Shown here: one piece after another, positions 43,341 through 52,891 of the stretch | How positions within the stretch are numbered: the stretch's first letter is position 1 | How the letters are laid out: each line of letters opens with the position of its first letter | Origin: Poriferisphaera corsica | GTDB taxonomy: Bacteria; Planctomycetota; Phycisphaerae; Phycisphaerales; Phycisphaeraceae | DNA length: 64,000 bases | Reading direction: 5' to 3' | Assembly (NCBI RefSeq): GCF_007747445.1 | Contig: NZ_CP036425.1 | Location: 2,278,175-2,342,174, forward strand | Made by a program: the position numbers and the translations under genes | The notes under the pieces: generated by a model | Seen by the model: only the letters and a program-made list of their open reading frames with translations | Told to the model about the DNA's origin: nothing | Database searches by the model: none

Positions 43341-45754
43341 TGATTCCCCCCCTGCTGATTCATCTCATCTTTCGTATTTCTACGCTTCCCTGTGAGATAT
43401 CCCTCAGCCTTCATCGCGTGCAGCACTTGATTGACAATCGGCCCAGAAGCGCGGCCACCTGACCCACCGTAATCTGTCACAGCAAGCACCACATATTTGT
43501 AATCCCGATCATCTTTACGCTTCACCAATGAAATAAACCAGCCATGATCGCCACGCTTGAGAATCTCGCCCCATCCTGCAATCTTGCCATTCTCATCGTA
43601 AATCGGTTGTCGCTGATGCCATGATTGAGCTGTCCCTGTTTTGCCTGCAATATCCAAATCGGGCTGGTCAAAGATTTTCTCTCGCACCTGCTGACCAGAT
43701 GCATCATCATACACCAGTGTGTGACCGCCTCCCTCATTCGTGTTCACCACGCTATGCAATCCCATCAATGCTGTTTTGTAGGCTGTTGATTTGAGGCCAA
43801 GCGAACGTGTCGTCTGCGGCTTATCCTTTGGGCGATCTTCAGGCACGACAAATGTAGGAGAAATATATTCGCCGCCTCTTGCAAGCGCGGCGTATGCACC
43901 GGCAGCTTGAACGGGCGACCAGCTCATTGGCCCCTGCCCGATCCCCATATTGATCGCGTCTGAAACCGAATAGTTCTTGGATAAATCAGGCAACCCGCCA
44001 GCGGTCTCGCCATTCACTAATGTGTTCGGTTTTTCACCAAGGCCAAAACGCTTGAACCAGTTCACAATATTCACCACACCAAACCGTTGGCCGAGTGTAT
44101 AAAAATAAATATTGCAAGAAACAGCAAGTGCTGTCACCCCAGTTCGGTTTTTGTGTTCGCTCATGAACTGTTTGTGAATCCAGCAGCGGAACTGCTCCGG
44201 GCGATCTTTATTAAACACACCGTTGCAATAGATAGACTCTGTTGCCCCAATAATGCCATCAGTCACCGCGGCTGCGTAAATCAACGGCTTCACCGTTGAA
44301 CCTGGCGCATATGGTTGAGCGATCGGCCTGAATCTTGTCGGTAGATTGTAGTAATCCTCAAGGATCTGCTTACGCTTGATCGGGTCTCGCCACTGTTCTA
44401 ATGAATAGTTAGGCGCTGACACCGCGGCCAAAATTTCCGAGGTCTCAATATCAAGTACCACCACCGAACCCGCTAGTGGTGTCCCCTTCGGCTGAGGATA
44501 ATCATCAAATTTATGCCATTGTTGTACCTGGAAAAAACCATACTGAGGTGAAAGCAGCGCTTGAATCCGTCCCTGTAACAGGATATCCAAACTCAAACGG
44601 ACATCTTTTCCTCGCAATGGCTGCTGTTCTTCGACAACCTCTCCCAATTCCTTAATCTGATAGCCACGCTTCCCACGAAGCGTATCTTCCATTGTCGCTT
44701 CAATACCCGTCAAACCCGCGCTATCATTGTTCGCACTATAGCCCCACCAATCGATTTGGCCATCACTCTTACGGAACGGCTTACGTTTGATATCCGTCGA
44801 GCTTGTATTCCTCAAGTTCCCGACAATATGCAGTCCAACACCCGAGACGGTGATATCTTCTGTCGCATCCGCTCGGATCGGTATTGGCAACGTCGAACGA
44901 TCCAACGTTAACTGCTGTGTTTCGTGTGGGTATTCACGCCGCCGCGGCCTTTGGATTTTTAATTCTGACCAGATCTGTAATTCTTCATATTCAAGCCGCT
45001 TGTCTAATAGGTCTGAACTATCCTCTCGCTTGGCTTCTTCATAGGCATACTTTGCGAGTTCTGCCTCTGCCGCCAGACTGCGGATCGTAGCCTGCATATG
45101 TTCCGGGATGTTCTCCAAAACGGTGTGCTTGTAGTACGCAGTCTCTTCAGCCGTCTGCACCTCAGCCTCGCGCCAGGTGATTTCTTGATTCCATTTTTTT
45201 TCAAGCACGTACTCACGCCGCCGCATAATGTTGGATGTGTTTTTTTGCAGCCGTGCCAAGATTGCTGTCCTGCGTGATTCCAGTTCGTCCTTGGGCAAGT
45301 TTGCCAGCGTGCTTAGGTCATACCACAGCCGATCGAGATATTGCTGAAAGCGTTCAAGCTGTTGGTTATAAATGTCGATTTCATCTTTCTTCGACAGCCC
45401 ATAATTGTTCGGGTCCGCCACGTACTTGATATAGAACGACGTCGCATCCTTCGCTTTGTTGATTTCCCATTCTCTTGAAAGCAGTTGATAGGACAATGCC
45501 AAATCAAACCCCGACACATCTCTCGCAATGGTGAATCCATTACGATCAAGTATACGACCGCGTACGGTCGGGACGAGCGTCGTTGTCTCTAGCGATCGTT
45601 GCGTCTGGTCAATCGCAATCTGCTTTGACTCGCCTGAGCCAAGTGAGATCGCACGAGCCATGAGAATGAAAAAAATTGCGCAAACCAATACACCCAGCAG
45701 AAGCAATCTGCGATGGAACATGCTGGGAATGAGCTGGCGCAGAGCGCGGCGCAT
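43337..45754 (-). CDS. mrdA: Penicillin-binding protein 2 (class B transpeptidase), enlarged
   Basis: Class B PBP of 805 residues, clearly longer than the usual 600-650. It has an N-terminal membrane helix (17-36) and the dimerisation or pedestal region. It has the transpeptidase motifs SxxK (S486-K489 in GSTVKP), SxN (S546-N548 in VSCNIYF) and KTG (705-707 in AGKTGTAQ). An inserted charged helical region of about 150 residues (about 122-270, IYNQQLERFQQYLDRLWYDL and EEELAK-like repeats) looks like a coiled coil inside the pedestal. AAGGA precedes ATG 45754. It overlaps rodA by 4 nt and forms the elongasome pair. Confidence 0.93.
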   Translation of the reverse strand: MRRALRQLIPSMFHRRLLLLGVLVCAIFFILMARAISLGSGESKQIAIDQTQRSLETTTLVPTVRGRILDRNGFTIARDVSGFDLALSYQLLSREWEINKAKDATSFYIKYVADPNNYGLSKKDEIDIYNQQLERFQQYLDRLWYDLSTLANLPKDELESRRTAILARLQKNTSNIMRRREYVLEKKWNQEITWREAEVQTAEETAYYKHTVLENIPEHMQATIRSLAAEAELAKYAYEEAKREDSSDLLDKRLEYEELQIWSELKIQRPRRREYPHETQQLTLDRSTLPIPIRADATEDITVSGVGLHIVGNLRNTSSTDIKRKPFRKSDGQIDWWGYSANNDSAGLTGIEATMEDTLRGKRGYQIKELGEVVEEQQPLRGKDVRLSLDILLQGRIQALLSPQYGFFQVQQWHKFDDYPQPKGTPLAGSVVVLDIETSEILAAVSAPNYSLEQWRDPIKRKQILEDYYNLPTRFRPIAQPYAPGSTVKPLIYAAAVTDGIIGATESIYCNGVFNKDRPEQFRCWIHKQFMSEHKNRTGVTALAVSCNIYFYTLGQRFGVVNIVNWFKRFGLGEKPNTLVNGETAGGLPDLSKNYSVSDAINMGIGQGPMSWSPVQAAGAYAALARGGEYISPTFVVPEDRPKDKPQTTRSLGLKSTAYKTALMGLHSVVNTNEGGGHTLVYDDASGQQVREKIFDQPDLDIAGKTGTAQSWHQRQPIYDENGKIAGWGEILKRGDHGWFISLVKRKDDRDYKYVVLAVTDYGGSGGRASGPIVNQVLHAMKAEGYLTGKRRNTKDEMNQQGGNH

Positions 45755-46066
45755 GGGCGATTCCTTGCGGGATTCGGTTGAGTTTCATCCAGCCCCACAC
45801 AGTGAGGATCAGGCCGCATCTGCGCGAATATCAGAATATCCGCGCATTAAATAATTACAGCAACCTATTGTCTGGTTATCGGCCAGAAGATCAAACAGGC
45901 TGCAGTTTGATGGAAACGAGTTACAACCAATTGTGTCCGCTCAATATCTCACGTGACCCAGCGAGGAACGATAAGTTATCTCGCGCATGGCAATCCCTGG
46001 CGTGATCGCTTAAAAATCACATCAATCGCAGGTTAGCATTGTTAAAACAAATGCAGTGAGATGGTA
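45755..46066. other. Intergenic region between mrdA and atpC
   Basis: About 310 nt without a supported gene; a 75-codon plus-strand frame here lacks a ribosome site. It should hold the mrdA promoter and the end of the atpC transcript, but I see neither a clear -35/-10 pair nor a hairpin terminator. Confidence 0.4.
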
Positions 46067-46474
46067 TTAGTTCGTTTTCGCAACAGCCACACGAGCACGC
46101 GCGCGTTGGACACTCTTGTCGTGTTCGTCTAGCTCAGCACCGGTCTTCGCTTCTTCAGCTAATAGCGATTCGAGCTGCTGCTCGGCTTCGGTGACAGTTA
46201 ATTCCGTTGCCAGCGTTGCTTCGTCAGTGATGATCGATAGGACATCATCCTTCACTTGAACGAATCCGCCACCGATGAAATACGAATCAGACGAGCCATC
46301 CGCCAGATCTAGACGCAGGTGGCCATAACCCAGTTTAATCAACATGGGCGCTTGGAGATGCTCAACACCTATCTTGCCATCATGTGCAGGAATGGAAGCA
46401 TAGACGATTTTCTCATCGAGAATTGCTGCGCCCGGGGTTACAAGCGTGCACTGAAAGGTTGCTTTGGAAGCCAT
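46067..46474 (-). CDS. atpC: F-type ATP synthase epsilon subunit
   Basis: Subunit of 135 residues of the F1 central stalk, which can inhibit ATP hydrolysis. The N-terminal beta-sandwich (1-88) has FQCTLVTPGAAILDEKIVYA and the FIGGGFVQVKDDVLSIITD motif; the C-terminal helical part (90-135) follows with LLAEEAKTGAELDEHDKSV. ATP synthase genes usually lie in one operon, with atpC after atpD. Here it stands alone, with uvrA upstream and mrdA downstream, so the remaining subunits are encoded elsewhere. No promoter was identified. Confidence 0.92.
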   Translation of the reverse strand: MASKATFQCTLVTPGAAILDEKIVYASIPAHDGKIGVEHLQAPMLIKLGYGHLRLDLADGSSDSYFIGGGFVQVKDDVLSIITDEATLATELTVTEAEQQLESLLAEEAKTGAELDEHDKSVQRARARVAVAKTN

Positions 46475-46640
46475 GGGTGAATCTCCGTATTCGAGTCTGA
46501 TGTGGCTTATGATATCGAGGAACCCCGCTTGGGTCTAGATCCTGCTGCATAACCAAACGAACCTAATTCACCTATCCCAATCACTGATCAACAGAGTGAC
46601 CTGTCGTGTGAATATCACTGACCTCCTCCAACGCAGCAGC

Positions 46641-49574
46641 TTAAAGGTGATCACGGAGGAATTTGCCTGTGTATGACTTCTTGTGTTTCGCAACCTGCTC
46701 AGGGGTTCCTTCAGCCACAATATTCCCGCCCTTATCACCGCCCTCAGGGCCAAGGTCAATAATCCAATCCGCACATTTGATCACATCCATATTATGCTCG
46801 ATGACCACCACCGTATTCCCCGCATCCACCAGCCGATCCAGCACATGGATCAACTTCTTCACATCGGCGAAATGCAGTCCTGTTGTGGGCTCATCTAATA
46901 CAAACAACGTATTACCAGTCGATCGTTTGCCTAATTCTGTTGCCAACTTCACACGCTGCGCTTCACCACCTGACAGCGTTGTCGAAGCCTGTCCAAGCTG
47001 GATATACGAGAGCCCCACATCATTCAACGCTGTCAAAACCCGCTTCACATCCGGGAATGCGTCAAAGAATTCAAGCGCCTGCTCAACTGTCATCTCAAGC
47101 ACATCTGCAATCGTCTTGCCTTTGTAATGCACTTCCAGCGTTTCGCGGTTATACCGATGCCCTTTGCACTCATCACATTGAACATATACGTCAGGTAAAA
47201 AGTGCATCTCGATCTTCTTCGTTCCCTGCCCCTGACATGCTTCGCATCGCCCACCTTTAACATTAAACGAGAATCGACCTGGCTTGTACCCGCGAATTTT
47301 CGATTCTTTTGTTTTCGAGAACAAATCACGTACCGAGTTAAACACGCTCGTATAAGTAGCTGGATTCGACCGTGGTGTCCGCCCAATCGGCGACTGATCC
47401 ACTTCAATAATCCGGTTAATGTGCTCAACACCCTTTAGCCCCGCATGCAGTCCCGGCTTCTCCTTCGAACCCAACAATTCTCGTTTCGCGGATCGCAGCA
47501 AAATACGATTCACCAACGTCGATTTGCCCGAACCCGACACCCCCGTTACTACAACCAATCCGCCCAATGGGAAACGCACATCAACATCATTCAGGTTATT
47601 TTGCGCCGCCTTCTTCACTGTCAGCGCAGGCCCCTTTCCATTCAACGGCCTCCGCTTATCCGGCGTATGAATCGCTTCCATCCCATTCAAAAATTTAGCC
47701 GTCAACGATTTCTTATTCTTAAGCACTTCATCCAATGTTCCCTGCGCCACAATCTCGCCGCCATGCACACCAGGCCCCGGCCCAATGTCGATCAGATGAT
47801 CCGATGCGCGAATCGTATCCTCATCATGCTCAACCACCAGTACCGTATTCCCAATATTCGTCAGATGGCGTAACGTCGTAATCAGCTTCTGATTATCCCG
47901 TTGATGCAGCCCGATCGTCGGCTCATCCAATACATAACAACAACCCACCAAACCTGAACCCACCTGCGTTGCCAATCGAATCCGCTGCGCTTCGCCACCC
48001 GACAATGTTCCTGTCCCACGGTTCAAATTCAAATACCCCAAACCAACCGACAACATAAACCCAAGCCTTGCCCGTACCTCTTTCAAGATTGGCTCTGCAA
48101 TAATCGTTTCCTCATCCGAAAGCTTCAAGCTCTCAAAAAATTCCGAGGCATGTTCAATCGTCATCGTCACCACATCATTAATGTTGTACGACTTTACGAC
48201 TTTTTTATTTCTGACCTTTGTCTCTGTATCAAGAAACACATTGAGTGATTCTTCACGTAGCCGCGCTCCATCACACGTCTCGCACGCCGCTTCCGACAGA
48301 TACGCTGCAATAAAATGCTTAAAATTCTCTGACTCCGTGTTCTCAAGCCGCCTCTGCAAGTTCGGGATCACTCCTTCAAAAAACGAGCCATACTTCGACT
48401 CATCGCGTGAGTTGGTCCCATGCAACAAAATCCGCTGAATCGGCTTCCCCAACTTCTTCCAAGGTGTCTCCGCATCAACCTCAAAATCCTTACAAAATTT
48501 CCGGATCGCCCGTGCGTAATAAATCTTCATCCGCTTCCCACCAAACCGCCACGGCTCAATCGCCCCTGTACTCAGCGTCTTATCCTTATCCGCTACCACC
48601 AACTCAGTATCAAACTCAAATCGGATCCCCAGTCCTGAACACGACGGGCAAGCACCATACGGCGAGTTAAACGAAAACAGCCGCGGCTCCAAATCCTCAA
48701 GCGCGCACTCCGGGTGCTTCGGACACGCATACTTCTCCGAGTACAACGTGTCATGCCAAACCTCCCGATCCTCTGCATCATTCACCGTCACAACAACCAA
48801 TCCATCCGCTAACTTGAGCGATAGCTCCGTCGAATCCGCGACCCGTGAACGCACACCGCTTTCCGGATCATCTTTCCCCTCGTCACGGATCACAATCCTG
48901 TCCACGATCGCTTCGATCGTGTGCTGCTGATACCGCTGCGTCTTCGTCGTGAACGGTGTCCCTGCTTTTGACTCCGCAATCTCCCGTAAATCCATGATCT
49001 CGCCATCCACCCGCGCCCTCACAAACCCCTGCCGCGTCATCGCCTCAAAGATCTCTTTATGATGCCCCTTCTTCCCCCGAATGATCGGCGACAAAATCAT
49101 GATCCGCGTACCATCCGGATTATCCAAAATATGATCCACAATCTGCGTCGCTGACTGGGATGCAATCGGATCACCACACACCTTCCCCGTCTTCTCATCC
49201 TTATGCCAACACCGCGGATGCCCTGCCCTTGCAAACAGCAACCTCAGATAGTCATAAATCTCAGTCGTCGTTGCGACCGTCGATCTTGGGTTGTGCGAAG
49301 CCGACCTCTGCTCAATCGCAATCGTGGGTGGCAACCCTTCAATCGACTCAATATCTGGCTTCTGCAACTGATCCAAAAACTGACGCGCGTACGCCGACAG
49401 CGACTCCATATATTTACGCTGCCCCTCAGCATAAATCGTGTCGAACGCCAGCGACGATTTCCCCGAACCGGACAACCCCGTCACGACCACCATTTGATCG
49501 CGTGGGATGTCAATATCCACCGACTTAAGATTGTGCTCCGAGGCACCACGTACTGAGATCTGGGTCTTGGCCAT
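46641..49574 (-). CDS. uvrA: Excinuclease ABC subunit A
   Basis: Nucleotide-excision-repair ATPase of 977 residues that finds DNA damage with UvrB. Two ABC modules are present: GLSGSGKSSLAFDTIYAEGQ (Walker A, about 33) and GVSGSGKSTL (about 675), each with LSGGEAQR signatures. Zinc modules read CPKHPEC with CPSC, and CEAC with CDEC. The start ATG 49574 gives MAKTQISVRGASEHNLK, the usual N-terminus; the frame is open for 19 more codons. It is a single gene, convergent with nothing close, 167 nt before atpC. No strong ribosome site precedes it. Confidence 0.97.
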   Translation of the reverse strand: MAKTQISVRGASEHNLKSVDIDIPRDQMVVVTGLSGSGKSSLAFDTIYAEGQRKYMESLSAYARQFLDQLQKPDIESIEGLPPTIAIEQRSASHNPRSTVATTTEIYDYLRLLFARAGHPRCWHKDEKTGKVCGDPIASQSATQIVDHILDNPDGTRIMILSPIIRGKKGHHKEIFEAMTRQGFVRARVDGEIMDLREIAESKAGTPFTTKTQRYQQHTIEAIVDRIVIRDEGKDDPESGVRSRVADSTELSLKLADGLVVVTVNDAEDREVWHDTLYSEKYACPKHPECALEDLEPRLFSFNSPYGACPSCSGLGIRFEFDTELVVADKDKTLSTGAIEPWRFGGKRMKIYYARAIRKFCKDFEVDAETPWKKLGKPIQRILLHGTNSRDESKYGSFFEGVIPNLQRRLENTESENFKHFIAAYLSEAACETCDGARLREESLNVFLDTETKVRNKKVVKSYNINDVVTMTIEHASEFFESLKLSDEETIIAEPILKEVRARLGFMLSVGLGYLNLNRGTGTLSGGEAQRIRLATQVGSGLVGCCYVLDEPTIGLHQRDNQKLITTLRHLTNIGNTVLVVEHDEDTIRASDHLIDIGPGPGVHGGEIVAQGTLDEVLKNKKSLTAKFLNGMEAIHTPDKRRPLNGKGPALTVKKAAQNNLNDVDVRFPLGGLVVVTGVSGSGKSTLVNRILLRSAKRELLGSKEKPGLHAGLKGVEHINRIIEVDQSPIGRTPRSNPATYTSVFNSVRDLFSKTKESKIRGYKPGRFSFNVKGGRCEACQGQGTKKIEMHFLPDVYVQCDECKGHRYNRETLEVHYKGKTIADVLEMTVEQALEFFDAFPDVKRVLTALNDVGLSYIQLGQASTTLSGGEAQRVKLATELGKRSTGNTLFVLDEPTTGLHFADVKKLIHVLDRLVDAGNTVVVIEHNMDVIKCADWIIDLGPEGGDKGGNIVAEGTPEQVAKHKKSYTGKFLRDHL

Positions 49575-49924
49575 GTGCAGGATTGTATCTGGGTGTTTCG
49601 TTCGGGTAAAGTTTGGGTATTGATTCGTCAATCAACACCAAGTTCTTGCTGGTAAAACTAACCCCACAGCCCCGTATATTATTCGCAGCCAACACCAGCT
49701 CTCTCTCACCAGAATCTAATCGTTGATAAGCCCATTCATTACCCCATCAGCATTCACAAAAAGCTGCACGATTTTGCAAAAAGCCGATTGTCAGTTTCCT
49801 CCCAATCTACTAACCTCTCCTGATATCGCTTTTGATGCTCCTTTTACCATCTGGGCGGTTGATAAAACTCTCGTCGTAGAGTTCACTTTTTATGGATCTA
49901 TCGGGCTGAGGAAAGGTTTGAATA
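49575..49924. other. Intergenic region between uvrA and the oxidoreductase gene
   Basis: 350 nt between divergent genes, which must hold both promoters. AT-rich stretches lie near 49670-49760 and 49860-49925, but no promoter pair or operator is clear. I see no gene. Confidence 0.4.
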
Positions 49925-50947
49925 ATGGCTAAAGTGAAATATGGATTTATCGGTGCGGGCTCAATTGCGCGCTGGCGGCACCTTAACGAATGCGCCAAAA
50001 TCAACGGCGCTGAGATCGCAGCCATCTGCGATATTGACAAAAAGCGCGCCCAAGAGCGAGCCGAAGAATTCGGTGGCACCGTCTACACCGATTACAAAAA
50101 AATGCTCAAAGACGCTGACATCGACGCCGTTATCGTCAGCACACCCAACAAACTCCACGCACCCATGACCATCGCAGCGTTCAAAGCAGGCAAGCATGTT
50201 CTTGTCGAAAAACCCATGGCCACCACGCGCCTCGAAGCCAAGAAAATGATCGAAGCCGCCAAGGCCGCTCGCAAGTATCTCATGGTAGGCCAAAACCAGC
50301 GTCTCATGCCACCTCACGTCCGAGCTAAAGAAATCCTCAAATCAGGACGAATCGGCAAAGTGGTTTCCTTCCGTTCTGAATTCCAACACCCCGGCCCAGA
50401 AGGCTGGTCGATTGACGGTGCAAAATCTTGGTTCTTTAAAAAGAAGGACGCTGTCATGGGCGCACTCGGCGACCTCGGCGTTCACAAAGCCGACCTCATG
50501 CGTTGGCTCCTCGATGATGACTTCGTCGAAGTCTCTGCATTCGTCTCAACGCTCCAAAAAAAATCTGACGTCGATGATCACGGCATGATCCTTCTTAAAT
50601 CCAAGAAAGGCATCATGGGCCAAATCACCGCAAGCTGGGTCAACCGAGGCCCTGAAAACAACCAGACCGTCATCACCTGCACCAACGGCACCATCGAGAT
50701 CGGCACCAACCCCGACTACCCCGTCGTTGTCACTTACGCCCACGGCGCAGGCCGCGAACTCCATGAAGTCGGCGCCATCGCAAGCAATACCAACCAAACC
50801 GGCTCTGGCATCATGGACGCGTTCCATGAATCCATCACCAAAAAACGCAAACCCGAAATCGATGGCAACGAAGGCTACGCATCCGTCGCCACAATCCTCA
50901 CCGCCATGGAAGCTGCAAAGCAACGCAAAACACTTAAAGTCAAATAA
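49925..50947 (+). CDS. Gfo/Idh/MocA-family NAD(P)-dependent oxidoreductase
   Basis: Protein of 340 residues. The N-terminal Rossmann fold starts with VKYGFIGAGSIARWRHL, the EKPMATT block (about 95-101) is the family signature with its conserved Lys, and the C-terminal sheet domain carries the GxxxDxGxHxxD-like GALGDLGVHKADLMRWL (about 180-195). Such enzymes oxidise or reduce sugars and polyols, often in glycan breakdown. ATG 49925 is used. It is a single-gene unit with a strong terminator. The substrate cannot be inferred; no transporter or glycoside hydrolase lies nearby. Confidence 0.9.
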   Translation: MAKVKYGFIGAGSIARWRHLNECAKINGAEIAAICDIDKKRAQERAEEFGGTVYTDYKKMLKDADIDAVIVSTPNKLHAPMTIAAFKAGKHVLVEKPMATTRLEAKKMIEAAKAARKYLMVGQNQRLMPPHVRAKEILKSGRIGKVVSFRSEFQHPGPEGWSIDGAKSWFFKKKDAVMGALGDLGVHKADLMRWLLDDDFVEVSAFVSTLQKKSDVDDHGMILLKSKKGIMGQITASWVNRGPENNQTVITCTNGTIEIGTNPDYPVVVTYAHGAGRELHEVGAIASNTNQTGSGIMDAFHESITKKRKPEIDGNEGYASVATILTAMEAAKQRKTLKVK

Positions 50948-50972
50948 CGCAACGATCATTACAACAACAAAC

Positions 50973-51006
50973 AAGGTGTCAGGTCAAAAACCTGGCACCT
51001 TTTCTT
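50973..51006 (+). terminator. Terminator of the oxidoreductase gene
   Basis: AAGGTGTCAGGT (50973-50984) and ACCTGGCACCTT (50990-51001) pair with one G-U pair around CAAAA, followed by TT and CTTT. It lies 26 nt after the stop codon. Confidence 0.88.
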
Positions 51007-51130
51007 TGACCTCACATACGCCTACATGCTTAAAAACCCATTGCACAAAGGCTCCCGCCGCGCCTTCATCATGGATACACAATCACTCTTTGATGAAATC
51101 AAAAGTACATGACATATAAGGTTTACTTGT

Positions 51131-51958
51131 TTACCTGCAATTTGCTGACCATAGCACCAACCCATCGTTTGCACTCGGCCATAGTGATTCACATTGCACA
51201 TTACAAAAACCAGCATCCTCAAACATCTCAATTAAAGCCGTGTCTGGATAAGCCTGTGTTGTACTTGTATAAGTTTTAGTTTTCTTACACTGATCCTCTG
51301 TTATATGAAAACGTTGTACCGCTATTTGCTGCTCTGAAAACCACTCATTTTTGATGCAACAACGATGTGGCTGATCGGAGAACAAACCACATTCATAATG
51401 CTGTTCGGCACCAAAAGACATACCGATGCCTTGAATAGCTTTGAAAATCTGTAATTCAACAAGCAATCGTCCTGTTGACCGCAACGACTCTCGTATATTC
51501 TTCAGGATCAATCTCATTTCAGTAGGTGAAAAAACATTAAACTCACCATAAAGAAATATGACCAAATCATAATTCATCCCATAATCACCTGCCCTTATAT
51601 CTTCCTGACTGAAAGCACATCTTTCCTGCCAACGATTATGCCTTTTCGCATACCCGATTGATGCAGGTGAAAAATCAATCCCCTTTATCTCATGCCCTTT
51701 CTTCGCAAGACGGTGTGCATACAACCCGGGCCCACAGCCAAGATCAAGAATTTTGAGGAATCTCTCATCGCCTGCAATCTGATTAATCCATTCCACCTGC
51801 CGCCCAATGATTTCGAGTCGCCGACTGGCAAGATCATGTTCTTGGGTTAAATGCTCACGAAGCATACGCTTACTAAAATCCGCTTCATGCCATGGGATTT
51901 TATACTCATGATCCCAGAAAGAATGTGAGATTGTATCTTCAAAATTATCAGTGTTCAT
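51131..51958 (-). CDS. Class I SAM-dependent methyltransferase
   Basis: Protein of 275 residues from ATG 51958, which has GAGGAG 9 nt upstream; the frame extends to 52021 without a site. The SAM motif reads ILDLGCGPGLYAHRLAKKG (about 70-88), then GIDFSPASIGYAKRH. A stretch of Cys (CGLFSDQPHRCC) lies near residue 190. The fold suggests a small-molecule methyltransferase, but the substrate is unknown. It stands alone. A 10-bp inverted repeat lies 140-190 nt upstream. Confidence 0.85.
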   Translation of the reverse strand: MNTDNFEDTISHSFWDHEYKIPWHEADFSKRMLREHLTQEHDLASRRLEIIGRQVEWINQIAGDERFLKILDLGCGPGLYAHRLAKKGHEIKGIDFSPASIGYAKRHNRWQERCAFSQEDIRAGDYGMNYDLVIFLYGEFNVFSPTEMRLILKNIRESLRSTGRLLVELQIFKAIQGIGMSFGAEQHYECGLFSDQPHRCCIKNEWFSEQQIAVQRFHITEDQCKKTKTYTSTTQAYPDTALIEMFEDAGFCNVQCESLWPSANDGLVLWSANCR

Positions 51959-52355
51959 AGGTATGAACTCCTCGACTGAATAATGATTCAGTGAAAATTG
52001 ACATCGAATATGAATAGCCACGTCATCTATCGTGGCATCGATATAGAAAATGTAAATGTGCGATCATGAACCACGCTAGTGGATATGAAAACATACAAAC
52101 GCAATGGATTTTATAACGCTATCTTGAAATCCATTGGGCGAATTGATTCATTAGTATTCTGAATGTATTGATTAGCGATTCATAACAAGCTCATACTAGC
52201 ACCAGACCAGATGAAACACAAAGCTTAAACAAAGCAATTTCACAAGTTCATTTGAATATTGAATTCCCACAACACATCCTAATATGAAAACTCAAACCAC
52301 CAACATCCCACACAAAATATTTCGAATTCGACAGTTTATACGCCCACAAAAAAAC
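51959..52355. other. Intergenic region between the methyltransferase and rpsR
   Basis: About 400 nt of mainly AT-rich sequence without a gene. It holds the 10-bp inverted repeat at 52102-52146 and runs into the rpsR terminator. It must also contain the methyltransferase promoter, which I could not place. Confidence 0.45.
52102..52146. promoter_or_regulatory. Perfect 10-bp inverted repeat upstream of the methyltransferase
   Basis: CAATGGATTT (52102-52111) and AAATCCATTG (52137-52146) form perfect arms separated by 25 nt. It could be a repressor site or an RNA hairpin in the leader. No other evidence. Confidence 0.35.
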
Positions 52356-52381
52356 AAGGCCGACTCAATGAGCCAGCCTTG
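52346..52381 (-). terminator. Terminator of rpsR
   Basis: On the minus strand the arms at 52380-52369 and 52367-52356 pair over 12 bp, with two G-U pairs that become mismatches on the other strand. A run of T follows on the minus strand (52354-52348). The asymmetry shows that it is meant for rpsR. Confidence 0.85.
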
Positions 52382-52407
52382 CATTTATTCTTTCGTCTAA
52401 TCAACAA

Positions 52408-52650
52408 CTAGAGAGTCGCGGATGTGTATGGCAGAAGTGCCATGTAGCGAGCACGCTTGATCGCTTGAGCCATCATACGCTGTTCGCGAGCGGTCAGACC
52501 AGTTTTCTTACGACCCTGGATCTTACCGTTAGGTGTCATGAAACGACGCAGATCGTCAGCACGCTTGAAGTCAATGAAGTACTTGCCGTTGGTTGAACGT
52601 TCTGCAACTTTGAACTGGCCTTTAACGCCGAATTTCTTGAAATCTGCCAT
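52408..52650 (-). CDS. rpsR: 30S ribosomal protein S18
   Basis: Ribosomal protein of 80 residues. The core reads FIDFKRADDLRRFMTPNGKI, then GRKKTGLTAREQRMMAQAIK and RARYMALLPY, a complete S18 signature. ATG 52650 has GGAG 8 nt upstream; the frame runs open to 52806 but is not likely translated from there. In many bacteria rpsR lies with rpsF, ssb and rplI; here it stands alone with its own terminator, so it must have its own promoter in 52651-52891. Confidence 0.96.
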   Translation of the reverse strand: MADFKKFGVKGQFKVAERSTNGKYFIDFKRADDLRRFMTPNGKIQGRKKTGLTAREQRMMAQAIKRARYMALLPYTSATL

Positions 52651-52891
52651 GGGTAAATCTCCGTCTTGGCTTTGTAGCTCCGATCCTTGCTTCCCAATCA
52701 CATCCGGCAGTCGTGCTTCACAACTGGGGAAAAAGGGGGGATGGAGCGACGGTTTATGGTTTGTTTGAGAGCGAAATATAATACCCGACAGCCCGTAGGA
52801 GGACAAATCGCCCTTCCAATGGGGCTAAATTGTGGGTATTCAAGGGTTTGGATCCCCCCAGCCCCTGATACACCATCTCACTTCCTCCCGA

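Noticed and set aside
45778-46005. 75-codon plus-strand frame upstream of mrdA
   Set aside because: No ribosome site, no domain, and it overlaps the presumed promoter region of mrdA.
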